NCBI GenBank assembly: GCA_016271365.2
Contig: CM057459.1
Span: 487,643,501 to 487,707,500 of the forward strand
Direction of reading: 5' to 3'
DNA from: Neoceratodus forsteri
Lineage: Eukaryota; Chordata; Ceratodontiformes; Ceratodontidae
DNA: 64,000 bases
Shown here: one piece after another, positions 35,424 to 46,612 of the stretch
Layout: each line of letters opens with the position of its first letter
Position numbering within the stretch: the stretch's first letter is position 1
The notes under the pieces: model-generated
What the model saw: only the letters and a program-made list of their open reading frames with translations
Database searches by the model: none
Told to the model about the DNA's origin: nothing
Made by a program: the position numbers and the translations under genes

Positions 35424-37272
35424 TGCACAAGGAGCTACCCTGATGGTTACTCATGATACCCAGTACAGGACACAGGCAGGATGAAATTGAGACTGCAGGA
35501 TGTTGAGCTGGATTTCCAGGAGAAGCAGGGCCCACAGGAATCACAGAGGCATTGTTCCTGTTCAAGCGTTTAGCAGGGGGCTGATCCCCAGGCAGGTCTC
35601 TCGTCGATGGCTTTCTCTGTGCAGTGGGTAGTCTGGTTGGACCAGTGTGGCAAGGCCCAGGTCAAAAGGAGATGCAACTGGATTTAGTCCAATGGAGCTG
35701 GATGCCGCCTCCAGCAAGCAGAACACAATTCACACAGTGGGGAAGCAAATCATGACCCACTATCAGCACACAGCATGTTTACATGTAAGGAAATTCTACT
35801 CTACCAGGCAGATTACTATCCAGTCTCAATTACAAAGTATCTGCACAAACCGGGAATTCAGAGATGGCTGAAAGTCCTGACAGGCTGACTGTATGCAACA
35901 AATCTTTGGTATTCTTCAGGTGTGAACCTGGTAATATTTCTGTGGCTTACTTCGATGTCACAAACTCGGATTCAGTCCGAAATAATTATCGTCTCCCTCT
36001 CAGTGGGCATCAGGCAAACAAGCAGGCCAAATCAAGACTTTCCACAGTTCTCCCACATGAAACTACACAGCATGGCTGCTGAACTGTCTCAAACTGTTGC
36101 TTCTTCACTTCCCCACTTAGATCTAATTCTGTTCATTGTGCCCATAACTCGGGGCACCATGGAATGGCTTGGAGATGCAGTCCAAAATGAGGCTTCTCTT
36201 ATCTCCCTATATGGGAGAGATGAAGGCAGGCAGGCCAGACTCAGCCTTCATGCCAAGTTCCCCTACTACCCTGTGGCCAGCAGCTCCTTGACCTGGAGCT
36301 GCTCACTCTTCCAGCTCCAGCTCAGTTCTGCCTCACTGCTGCAGGCAGCCCGGGAATTTCCCCAGGATCCAGAAGGTCCAATTGGCTGATCCATCTGTCA
36401 GTCACAACAAGGGCTCCCCCTCTAGGCTCAATTAGGTGCCAAAAGCCCAAAACTACAATTCCTACAAAGCCTCTGGGGACAGGCTCCATTTTAGAGTCCC
36501 CAAAGGTACTGATTGGTCCAATTCAGCAGTCCAGGACCAAAATGGTGGTGATAAGCAGAAACTGTCCATGCTGCAAAGAAGACAGGTTAGAAAAACTACA
36601 ATATCTTTACTGCTGTAATAGATAATCAGCCAACAAGTACATCTTTTAACAGAGTTCCTTCTGAGAAATTAGCGATGGTAGAAAAGGAGCAATTATCAGG
36701 TAGCCCGGGTGGGACTCGAGCATGGAAACACTCAATCCCCCTCCCAGATTAATTATAACTGCAATCTAGGCAGCTCTTACAAAAGACAGTACACAGAGGC
36801 TATACAGGCACTCCTGGCAATAACATTTAACTGCTGAAACTCAGGACACCAGCCTGGCAGTGAGCATTTAGGAAAGCTTAAGGAAGATTTTTCAGGAACC
36901 CCCATTTGCAGGGGAGTTACACCCTTCCCTGCCTGGAGAAAATGTGTCATCTGCATCAAGTCTGCACCATCACACTATTGAAAATACAATATAAAAGAGA
37001 CAGGTATAACATTAGCATGTTATACAAATATCATCTGAAGCATCACTTAACGTAAACGTATTACTTTACTATACATATTCACTACACTTGATAATACTAT
37101 ATCCATAATGACAATACTTATGTATGTTCCATGCAGGTAATACTGATTTCACTATGATTAACATACTTTGAACATTCCAATACTGATTCTTGTTATAACT
37201 TCTTCTACATTAAACAGTGTAAGAGGGGGCACTTCCATATCAGCTAACTTGGGGCTGGATGGGGCAAGGGCA
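35424..37272 (-). mobile_element. LTR 1 of tandem gag-only LTR element
   Basis: First of three copies of a roughly 1.84 kb terminal repeat. The lower boundary is fixed by comparison: all copies share sequence from TGCA-(C/G)-GGAGCTACCC onward but differ before it. The upper boundary is inferred. On the minus strand a purine-rich tract GAGAAGGAAGAACAAAAGGG precedes TGCCCTTGCC, a plausible polypurine tract plus LTR start, giving TG...CA ends. Open frames inside (for example 35922-36389) are not credible genes. It is related to LTR 2 (38897-40740) and LTR 3 (42361-43938). Confidence 0.75.
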
Positions 37273-38896
37273 CCCCTTTTGTTCTTCCTTCTCAGTATGG
37301 GTTTAGTACATTTAAGGTGGGGCTAGATCTGCAGATCGAATATTTTTGACAGGAAAATCTGAGTGACCAAACACATTGAACAGCACCCCACACAATCGAG
37401 CAAACTCAGTCTCTAGGATCCTTAGCTGGCCTTCCACAGTAGCTTCAACAGCATCACCACTAGCTTCAGTCCCCACACTAGAAACTTCAGCCTGGCCTCC
37501 CCCAAAGGTCAGGACAAAATAGCGGGTCTCAAAGCCATAGCGGGTCAATCTCCAATGACCGCTCAACTCTTCTAGTTGCTTTCATCAATAGACAAAAATC
37601 AGGTGCATCAATCAGGCACTGTTGCATCTGCAGCTGATACATCAATGACTTGGGGTCCACAACCAAAGTCAGCAACTGATTCACCTGCATTCGATCCATC
37701 CCCAAGGGCATCACTTCCCCTCAGGCTATCATTTTCTGCAGTACCCCTTCCACTCTCAGAAGGTACTCCGACAATAGCTCCCCTGGTTGTTGCTGCATAG
37801 TGGTAAACTTTTGCCACAACTACCTTACATCCCAATCAGGGTCAAATACAGCATATAAAGTATCCAAATACTGTTTGGGAGATACAGGGGTCTCTTGTTC
37901 CCGAAGTCTCTGCATGACCCGCAACGCAGGCCCTCTGAGTGACGCCAACATGGTCTGCCTCTTTTAGTCATCAGTCGCTTGCCAATCACTTAACATCCAT
38001 TCAGTATCCATACTCTAGGTTTCCCAATCTTCCTCCCCACGGGGGGGGGGGTGAGCACAGTCTCAGAGAACACACTCTCTGTCATTTACCATAGGTGTGA
38101 AAGTATTTTGCGCCAATTTTTTTAGTAAGACGAAACACTGATCTTCGCAGTCACTAAGGGTGCTAATTCCTCCAGCAGTGCCTCCAAGATGTAACCCCTA
38201 GGTGGTGCTATCCCAAGAGCTACTACATCTGCCTGCTTGGCTAGTTGCAGGTTAAGGGGCCAGGGTAATGAAACGGGTGTCTCAACCCAGAGGTCACGGT
38301 TGTTAGTGGTCAAATTAACCCAGGCACAGCCTCCGGGACACTGTAACCCCCCTTTTTCCCTTCTAGTGGCCTGAACAATACACAATAATCACTTTCACAA
38401 TGATCCTTGTTCACCATGCAATTACCCCCACTGTTTGCACTTACCACCAGGGCTAGTTCCTCTAGCTCGACCATGAAGACCCCCTGTAAAACAAGGTTAA
38501 GCACAGCAAACAGCAACAGTACAATAGTTCTGGCACAAACTGGAACCACAGTCTGGTTAAAATCAAAAAGAGTTAGATCTGATTTATTTAGGAGACTTGA
38601 TCAAGGGAGGGGTGTAATCAGGTTGATTTGCTCAAGGGCTATATCAATTAGACAATTATGCATGCACTTCAGAGTCCCCACAAAGTCACACACTCTGGGT
38701 ACCCAGTTGGGGAAGAGGTGGGCTAGCCAGGAACGTTGTCCGAGGAAGGCCGGTGTCACAGCTGGTTGGGGCCCTGTGATGGAAGAAAGCTTCATGCACA
38801 TTACACACTATTTGTAATCTGGAGCCGGATGGCTCAGTTCATGAAAGAAAGACAACAAGGCAATTAGATAACAACACTTCCAGATTTAGCTATTGC
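37273..38896 (-). pseudogene. internal region 1: broken gag capsid
   Basis: Minus strand. Upstream pieces (38549-38122) carry a possible N-terminal Gag region (VVALGIAPPRGYILEALL). Then come SDWQATDD, LRGPALRVMQRLREQETPVSPKQYLDTLYAVFDPDWD (38000-37830) and WQKFTTMQQQPGELLSEYLLRVEGVLQKMI with a following GEVMPLGMDRMQVNQLL. This is a Ty3-type capsid pattern that resembles the PNMA-type Gag domain. Several stops (for example after DWDVR and QKMIA) kill it. No protease, RT, integrase, env or zinc knuckle fits in the 1.62 kb, so the element depended on others for copying. Confidence 0.7.
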
Positions 38897-40740
38897 TGCA
38901 GGGAGCTACCCTGATGGTTACTCATGATACCCAGTACAGGATACAGGCAGGATGAAACTGAGACTGCAGGTTGTTGAGCTGGATTTCCAGGAGAAGCAGG
39001 GCCCACACGAATCACTGAGGTGTTGTTTCTGTTCAAACATTGAGCAAGGGGCTGATCTCCAGGCAGTTCTCTCGTCGATGGCTTTCTTTGTGCAGCGGGT
39101 AGTCTGGCTGGGCCAGTGTAGCAAAGCCCAGGCCAAAAGGAGATGCAAACGGATTTAGTACATTGGAGCTGGATGCCACCTCCAGCAAGCAGAACACAAT
39201 TCACACAGTGGGGAAACAAATCACGACCCACTATCAGCACACAGCACATTTACATGTAAGGAAATTCTACTGTACCAAGCAGACTATTGTCAGGTCACAA
39301 TTACAAAGTCTCTGCTCAAACTGGGAATTCAGAGGTGGCTGGAAGTCCTGACAGGCGATCGCATGCAACAAATCTTCAGTCTTCTTCAGGTCTGAGCCTG
39401 GTAACAATTCAATGGCTTAGTTCATTCTCACAAACTCGGATTCAATCCAAAATAATTCTCTTCTCCCTCTCAGGGGGCATCAGGCAAACAAGCAGGCCAA
39501 ATCAAGCCTTTCCACAGTTCTTCCATGTGAAACTATGCAGCATGGCTGCTCGACTGTCTCGAGCTGTTGCTTCTTCACTTCCCCCACTTAGCTCTGACTT
39601 CTGTTCACTGTGCCCATATCTCGGGGCACCAAGGAATGGCTCAGAGATGCAGTCTGAAATGAGGCTTCTCTTATCTCACCCTATGGGAGAGATGAAGATA
39701 GGCAGGCCAGAGTCAGCCTTCCTATCAAGTCCCCACGCTACCCTGTGGGTAGCAGCTCCTCGACCTGAAGCTGCTCACTCTTCCAGCTCCAACCCAGTTC
39801 TGCCTCACTGCTGCAGGCAGCCCAGGAATTTCCCCAGGATCCAGAAGGTCCAATTGGTTGATTCATCTGTCAGTCACAACAAGGGCTTCCCCTCCAGGCT
39901 CAATTAAGTGACAAAAGCCTAAAACTACAATTCCTACAAAGCCTCTGGGGACAGGCTCCATTTTAGTGTCCCCAAAGGTACTGATTGGTCCAATTCGGCA
40001 GTCCAGGACCAAAATATTGGTGATAAACAGAAGCTGTCCGTACTGCAAAGAAGGCAGGTTAGAAAAACTACAATATCTTTACTGCTGTAATAGATAATCA
40101 GCCAACAATATATCTTTTAACAGAGCTCCTGCTGCGCAATTAGCGATGGCAGAAACAAAGCGATTATCAGGCAGCAAAAGTGAGACTCAAGCATGGAAAC
40201 ACTCAGTCCCCCTCCCAGATTAATTAGAACTGCAATCTTGGCAGCCCTTAAAGAGACAGTACACAGAGGCTATACAGGCACTCTCTGGCAATAACATTTA
40301 ACTGCTAAAACGCAGGACACCAGCCAAGCAGTGAGCATTTAGGAAAGCTCAAGGAAGATTTTTCGGAACCCCCATTTGCAGGGGGGTTACACCCTTCCCT
40401 GCCTGGAGAAAACGTGGCATCTACATCAAGTCTGTACCATCACACTATTGAAAATACAATATAAACAAGACAGGTATAACATTAGCATGTTATGCAAATA
40501 ACATCTGAAGCATCCGTTAACGTAAACTTATTACTTTACTATACATATTCACTACACTTCATAATACTATATCCATAATGACAACACTTACACATGTTTC
40601 ATACAGGTAATACTGATTTCACTATGATTAACATACTTTGAACATTACAATACTGATTCATGTTATAACTTCCTATACATTAAAAAGTGTAACGGGGCCC
40701 TTCCCTATTAACTAACTTGGGGCTGGATGGGGCAAGGGCA
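38897..40740 (-). mobile_element. LTR 2 of tandem LTR element
   Basis: Shared by both internal regions, this LTR aligns over its length with LTR 1 and with the retained part of LTR 3. The 206-codon plus-strand frame (39287-39907) is antisense to the element and not supported by any domain. Confidence 0.8.
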
Positions 40741-42360
40741 CCCTTTTTGTTCTTCCTTCTCAGTATGAGTTTAGTACATTTAAGTTGGGGCTAGATCCGC
40801 AGATTGAATATTTTTGACAGGAAAATCTGAGTGACCAAACACATTGAACAGCACCCCGCACAATCAAGCAAACTCAGTTGCTAGGATCCTTAGATGGCCT
40901 TCCACAGTAGCTTCAACAGCACCACCACTAGCTTCAGTCCCCGTACCAGAGACTTCAGCCTGGCCCCCCCGAAGGTCAGCCAAAATAGCGGGTCTCAAAG
41001 CCATAGTGGGGTCCACCTCCAATGACCGCTCAACTCTTCTAGTTGCTTGCATGAATAGACAAAAATCAGATGCATCAATCAGGCACTGTTGCATCTGCAG
41101 CTGATACATCAATGACTTGGGGTCCACAACCAATGTCAGCAACTGATTCACCTGCATTCGATCCATCCCCAAGGGCATCACTTCCCCTCAGGCTACCATT
41201 TTCTGAAGTACCCCTTCCACTCTCAGAAGGTACTCCGACAATAGCTCCCCTGGTTGTTGCCGCATAGTGGTAAACCTTTGCCACAACTACCTTACATCCC
41301 AATCAGGGTCAAACATAGCACATAAAGTATCCAAATACTGTTTGGGAGATACAGGGGTCTCTTGTTCCCGAAGTCTCTGCATAACCCGCAGCGCAGGCCC
41401 TCTGAGTGACGGCAACATGGTCTGCCTCTTCTAGTCATCAGTCGTTGGCCAATCACTTAACATCCATTCAGTATGCATACTCCAAGTTTCCCAATCTTCC
41501 TCCCCGCAGGGGGTGAGCACAGTCCCAGAGAACCCATTGTCCATCATTTACCAAAGGCGCAAAAATGTTTTGCTCCAAATTTTCCAGTAAGATGAAACAC
41601 TGATCCTTCCAGCCACTAGGGGATGCTAATCCCCCCAGCAGTGCCTCCAAGATGTAACCCCTAGGTGGTGCTATCCCAAGGGCTACTACCTCTGCCTGCT
41701 TGGCTAGTTGCAGGTTAAGGGGCCTGGGTAATGAAACGGGTGCCTCCACCCAGAGGTCACGGTTGTTAGTGGTCAAGCTAACCCGGGCACAGCCTCCGGG
41801 ACACTGTAACCCCCCCTTTTTCCACTCTAGTGGCCTGAAAATTACACAATAATCACTTTCACAATGACCCTTGTTTACCATGCAATTACCCCCACTGTTT
41901 GCACTTACCACCAGGTCTAGTTCCTCTAGCTCGACCATGAAGACCCCCTGTAAAACAAGGTTAAGCACAGCAAACAGCAACAGAACAATACTTCTGGCAC
42001 AAACTGGAACCACAGTCAGGTTAAATACAAAAAGAGTTAGATCTGATTTATTTAGGGGACTTGAACAAGGGAAGGGTGTAATCAGGGTGATTTGCTCAAG
42101 GGCTATATCAATTAGACAATTATGCATGCACTTCAGAGTCCCTACAAAGTCACACACTCTGGGTACCCAGGTGGGGAAGAGGAGGGCTAGCCAGGAATGT
42201 TGCCCGAGGTAGGCCGGCATCTCAGCTGGTTGGGTCCCTGTGATGGAAGAAAGCTTCATGCACAATACACACTATTTGTAATCTGGAGCCGGATGGCTCA
42301 GTTCGAGAAAGAAAGAGAACAAGGCAATCAGATAACAACACTTCCAGATTTAGCTGTTGT
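40741..42360 (-). pseudogene. internal region 2: gag, less damaged copy
   Basis: A 265-codon ORF (42265-41468) begins about 95 bp inside from the LTR. It contains a hydrophobic stretch (IVLLLFAVLNLVLQGVFMVEL), then VVALGIAPPRGYILEALLGGLA. It runs into the wrong frame at the HPLRG/EEDWETW junction (about 41510). The capsid continues in other frames (WMLSDWP, LRGPALRVMQRL, and ORF 41181-40864 with MPLGMDRMQVNQLL and FCLFMQATRRVERSLEVDP). The C-terminus lacks a CCHC knuckle. This copy better preserves the post-capsid part (ALRPAILADLRGGQAEVSG). Whether the first ORF is the true Gag N-terminus is inference. Confidence 0.7.
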
Positions 42361-43938
42361 TGCAGGCAGCTACCCTGATGGTTACTCATGATACCCAGTA
42401 CAGGACACAGGCAGGACGAAATTAAGACTGCAGGTTGTTGGGCTGGATTTCCAGGAGAAGCAGGGCCCACACAAATCACTGAGGTGTTGTTCCTGTTCAA
42501 GTACCGAGCAAGGGGCTGATCTCCAGGCAGATCTCTCATCAATGGCTTTCTCTGTGCAGCAGGTAGCCTTGCTAGGCCAGTGTGGCAAGGCCCAGGCCAA
42601 AAGGAGATGCAAACGGATTTAGTATGTTGGAGCTGGATGCCACCTCTAGCAAGCAGAACACAATTCACACAATGGAGAAACAAATCACGACCCACTATCA
42701 GCACACAGCACATTTACATGTAAGGAAATTCTACTTAGAACACAGAAACATAGACTTTGACTGCAGATAAGGACCGCTTGGCCCACCTAGTCTGCCCATT
42801 TTCCTACCTAGAGGATAAGCTGCAAAGGCAGTATTGTACCAGGCAGGCTATTATCTGGTCACAATTACAAAGTCTCTGTGCAAACCGGGAATTCAGAGGT
42901 GGCTGAAAGTCCTGACAGGCCGATCGCATGCAGCAAATCTTCGGTCTTCTTCAGGTCTGAGCCTGGTAACAATTCAATGGCTTAGTTCATTCTCACAAAC
43001 TCGGATTCAGTCCAAAATAATTCTCTTCTCCCTCTCAGGAGGCATCAGGCAAACAGGCAGGCCAAATCAAGCTTTTCCACAGTTCTCCCATGTGAAATTA
43101 AGTAGCACGGCTGCTCGACTGTCTCGAGCTGTTGCTTCTTCACTTCCCCGCATTGATCTGACTTCAGTTCGTTGTGCCCATAACTCGGGGCACCAAGGAA
43201 TGGATCAGAGATGCAGTCTAAAATAAGGCTTCTCTTATCTCCCCATATGGGAGAGATGAAGACAGGCAGGCCAGACTCAGCCTTCCCACCAAGTCCCCAT
43301 GCTACCCCGTGGGCAGCAGCTCCTTGACCTGGAGCTGCTCACTCTTCCAGCTCTAACCCAATTCTGCCTCACTGTTGCAGGCAGCCTGGAAATTTTCCCA
43401 AGATCCAGAAGGTCCAATTGGCTGGTCCATCTGTCAGTCACAACAAGGGCTCCCCTTCCAGCCTCAATTAGGTGCCAAAAGCCCAAAACTACAATTCCTA
43501 CATAGCCCCTGGGGACAGGTTCCATTTTAGAGTCCCCAAAGGTACTGATTGGTCCAATTTGGCAGTCCAGGACCAAAATAGTGCTGATAAGCAGAAACTG
43601 TCCATGCTGCAAAGAAGGCAGATTAAAAAAAACTGCAATATCTTTACTGCTGTAATAGATAATCAGCCAACAAGTACATCTTTTAACAGAGCTCCTTCTT
43701 CGCAATTAGTGATGGCAGAAACAGAGTGATTATCACGCAACCCAGGAGGGACTTGAGCATGTAAACACTCAGTCCCCCTGCAGATTAATTATAACTGCAG
43801 TCTAGGCAGCCCTTAAAAAGACAGTACACAGAGGCTATACAGGCACTCCTGGCAATAATGTTTAATTGCTAAAATGCAGGACACCAGCCTGGCAGTGAGC
43901 ATTTAGGAAAGTTCAAGGAAGATTTTTCAGGAACACCC
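42361..43938 (-). mobile_element. LTR 3 (5' LTR), truncated
   Basis: Homologous to LTR 1 and LTR 2 from TGCAGGCAGCTACCC. It lacks about 265 bp at its upper end, where a (TTTA)n-headed repeat takes over at 43939. It carries a 100-bp CR1 fragment (42736-42835) absent from the other two LTRs, so that insertion postdates the amplification. Confidence 0.8.
42736..42835 (-). mobile_element. CR1 3'-end fragment in LTR 3
   Basis: The reverse complement reads GGGCAGACTAGGTGGGCCAA, then GTCCTTATCTGC and ATGTTTCTG, the CR1 3' UTR as at 55.74-55.80 kb. LTR 2 has an uninterrupted CTACTGTACC at the matching site, which defines the insertion exactly. Confidence 0.9.
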
Positions 43939-44485
43939 ATTTATTTATTTATTTATTTATTTATTTATTTGCTTTTGTTAACCGGGTGAGCACGCTAGAC
44001 AGCCATGTGCCTATTTTCAGGTGCGACCCGGGAGAGTTACAGGTAAGACTTCATACAGGAATAACTGAGGAGGCATTAGGAATACATAGGAAGGTAGATA
44101 CATATAAATACTTTGTACATAAACAACAGGCAATTCAGTGCAGGCTCTAGGGCAAGGTAGGCATCCATTGAGCGGTTGAGGAACAGAGAGAGCATGTAAG
44201 AAATACACTGGCAGTTACAGGGCTAGCTCTAGGGCAAAGTTGGCACAAAGTTCCTACTCGAGGAGACAAGAAACAAAACTAAAATAACAGGCAGTTCAAG
44301 GCTGACTCTAGGACAAGGTTGGCATGGTGCATTAGAGTAGGAAGGGACAGAACGGGATAGATCTCGGAGGTGAACAGTGGGAGCGGAGATCAAGTAAGGT
44401 GACTGCAGAAGGGGGGTGCCTGAGGCAGGTGGTAAGTCCAGGAGGCATGGCCAGTTCCAGAAGGAGAAGTGCAAGTCACGCACAT
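43939..44485 (-). repeat. (TTTA)n-headed repeat, copy A
   Basis: A (TTTA)n tract at 43939-43970 is followed by GCTTTTGTTAACCGGGTGAG and CTATTTTCAGG-GCGACCCGGGAGAG. The same order occurs at 62268-62360. Read on the minus strand it resembles a LINE 3' end with an AAATA tail. At 44100-44330 a roughly 78-bp motif (GCTCTAGGGCAAGGT-GGCA) recurs three times. Confidence 0.65.
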
Positions 44486-44664
44486 GCATTGAAAGTTAAT
44501 TTTGTGTCATGTGCTAGGAAACCATAAATGTCTGATAAATATAATAAATATAACAACAAATATCTTGATAATATGTAAAAAGCACCAAAAACACTATTTA
44601 CTTAAGAATCATTTATATACAAATATAAAGTCAACGCTAAAGATAAGGCAACAAGGACTACTGG

Positions 44665-44805
44665 AAATAGTGAATATCTAATTTCTCATTTAATCTTTTT
44701 GGTGATACAGTTTCCAGCTCATGGATTCAAAAAGATTCATGCTGAAGCAGTTTTACACAAGGCCACCACCGTCATCTGTACCTTCTCGATTCCATAACAT
44801 CCAAG
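44665..44805 (-). pseudogene. Penelope-like C-terminal fragment
   Basis: The minus strand encodes YGIEKV, then after a frameshift LQHESF-IHELETVSPKRLNEKLDIH. This fits the end of a Penelope-like GIY-YIG domain (GIE-V...L---ES-WIHEL-T--P-GLNEK). It is isolated: no other part of that copy is seen. Confidence 0.65.
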
Positions 44806-45467
44806 GTTTGCTGTGGGTCAATGTTTATCTTTTAAAGAGTGTCTGATAATAGCATGTACTTTATTTTTATTTGGGATTGTCACTTTATGTTGTCCGACGA
44901 TTTGTTTTAAAGACCATTGGATCTCTCCAACACAGGCCAACCCACGTGCACAGATCTACATGTACATTACCCCAGTACTGTTGCAGTTGTTTTATGTGAA
45001 TAAATCTGAAACTTCAGAAAGTGACTCTGATCAAAGCACAGCTGCAGGATCTAGCAGAAACAAAAGCTCCACCTCTATTTAGCAGCCTTTTTTTAGAGGG
45101 TCCCATTGAGGGCACAACTGGGTCCCAAATTATTGAGGATGAGTAGGGAGGGCAAAAACTCAAAAGGGAGAGGCAACAGAAAAGGAGGCAATAGTGATAT
45201 GCAGCAAAAGCCAAGATGGTCCCTACTATTGCAGACCTGGAGATAATGAATCTCACTGAAAACCAGCTTGCTGAACTGCAAACTACTGCACAGTTCTTCA
45301 GAAGCAGTTCACTTGTGTACTTACTGTTTATTCAAATGGCTTCAATTTAAAAGTTAATTTATTTAAAATTTTCAGCAACTTAATTTATAGGCTTTCTCTA
45401 TTTGAGTCCCCTATAGTTACTCCAATCCCTCTAACCCTCCAATCTAGTCACATCTGCAGCTAATACA
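44806..45467. other. unassigned, no gene seen
   Basis: An 89-codon plus-strand frame (44813-45082) has a Cys/Phe-rich N-terminal half and a Ser-rich end (SESDSDQSTAAGSSRNKSS), with no recognised family. I do not regard it as a supported gene. Confidence 0.3.
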
Positions 45468-45862
45468 TAGAAACATAGATGATGATGGCAGAAAAAGATT
45501 GACAGTCCATTTAATCTTCCCATATTACGCTATCGTATCCCAAGCCCTATTGTCTCTGTGGGGTCTACACATACCCTATTCCCCCTTTGTTCTTCATGTC
45601 TCTGCTTCCCTCATTCTGCTAAGTAACTACTATACCCTTAGCTCTATCCCAGCTGTGTTCAAAGACATTTATGGATTGGACCCCATCACCTCTGCCGGCA
45701 GACCATTTCATGGCTCATCCCCTCTTTCTGTAAAGTAATACTTCCTCACATCCTTTTTAAATCCTCCCATTAACCTCCACTTATGACCCTATGTCCTAGC
45801 TTTTCTGTTCCTGGTAGGCAGCATATCACAGTTCATCTTGTTTATACCGTTCAGGAACTTAA

Positions 45863-46299
45863 AGAGAAACTCTGCACTTCAGCAAGTGTTTCCACAAATA
45901 AGATATTTCAGCTGTTACAATTTACTAGAGAGTACAATTTTTCATTTTTAATGTTCCTTTTCAAGATTTACAGCACATCTTGATAGTCCATCTAAAAAGT
46001 CTGAATAGAAAACATTTGAAAACATTTGTGTCTCCCCTGATAACCTCGCAGTGCCTTTGTTTATAGCATCATAGTGCTCACCATGACAACAGACTGTGAT
46101 GTCACAATTGTGTGATTAGCAAGGGAGAGTCAGATATGTTTTGAAAGACTCAGCGAAATCATTGCTGTGTTATCTGCTATATTTGGTAAACCAACAGCAA
46201 GGGTAAGTAAAGAACAAATAAATCAATAAAAGCAATACAGTGGAAACATATCTGGTGTAAATCTAGTATTGTTGAGGTTTTTATTATAATAGTTGCTCC
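45863..46299. mobile_element. TTAA-flanked non-autonomous DNA element
   Basis: The CR1 reading frame ends at 46304 and resumes exactly at 45858. Removing 45863-46303 restores DIIKTFKFLNGINK in frame, leaving a single TTAA. Thus TTAA at 45859-45862 and 46300-46303 is the target duplication. The ends read AGAGAAACTCT and, inverted, GGAGCAACTAT (8 of 11 matching), like amphibian T2/Kolobok-type MITE ends. There is no coding potential in the 437 bp. Confidence 0.8.
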
Positions 46300-46612
46300 T
46301 TAAATGTTTTGATAATATCCCCCATCTCTCTTCTGATTTCGTCTGCACACATGTTCAGTGCCTTTAGTCGATCCTCATCTGCCTTACTGGGCTGAATCAT
46401 CTTGCTCATCCTGTGTTATACACCATTGCTAGCCTATCCTTGTCCTTTTTTAGGTGGAGACTCCAAACATGGGCACAGCACTCCAGGAGTGGCCTTACCA
46501 GTGACCTGTACAGAGATAACAGTACCTCCTGCTTCCTATTGTTAGGCACTCTGCTATTGCACCCTGGCATCCTTTTAGCCTTGCTGAAGGCCTTGTTATA
46601 CTGGGTGGTTTG

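Noticed and set aside
39287..39907. 206-codon plus-strand open frame, partly conserved in all three LTRs
   Set aside because: It lies antisense within LTR sequence. Conservation follows from LTR duplication, and no domain or start context supports translation.
35424..43938. Endogenous retrovirus provirus
   Set aside because: No protease, RT, integrase or envelope sequence is present in either internal region; only a capsid-type gag is visible.
44813..45082. 89-codon plus-strand open frame as a host gene
   Set aside because: No recognisable family, no promoter or splice context, and it lies between transposon fragments.
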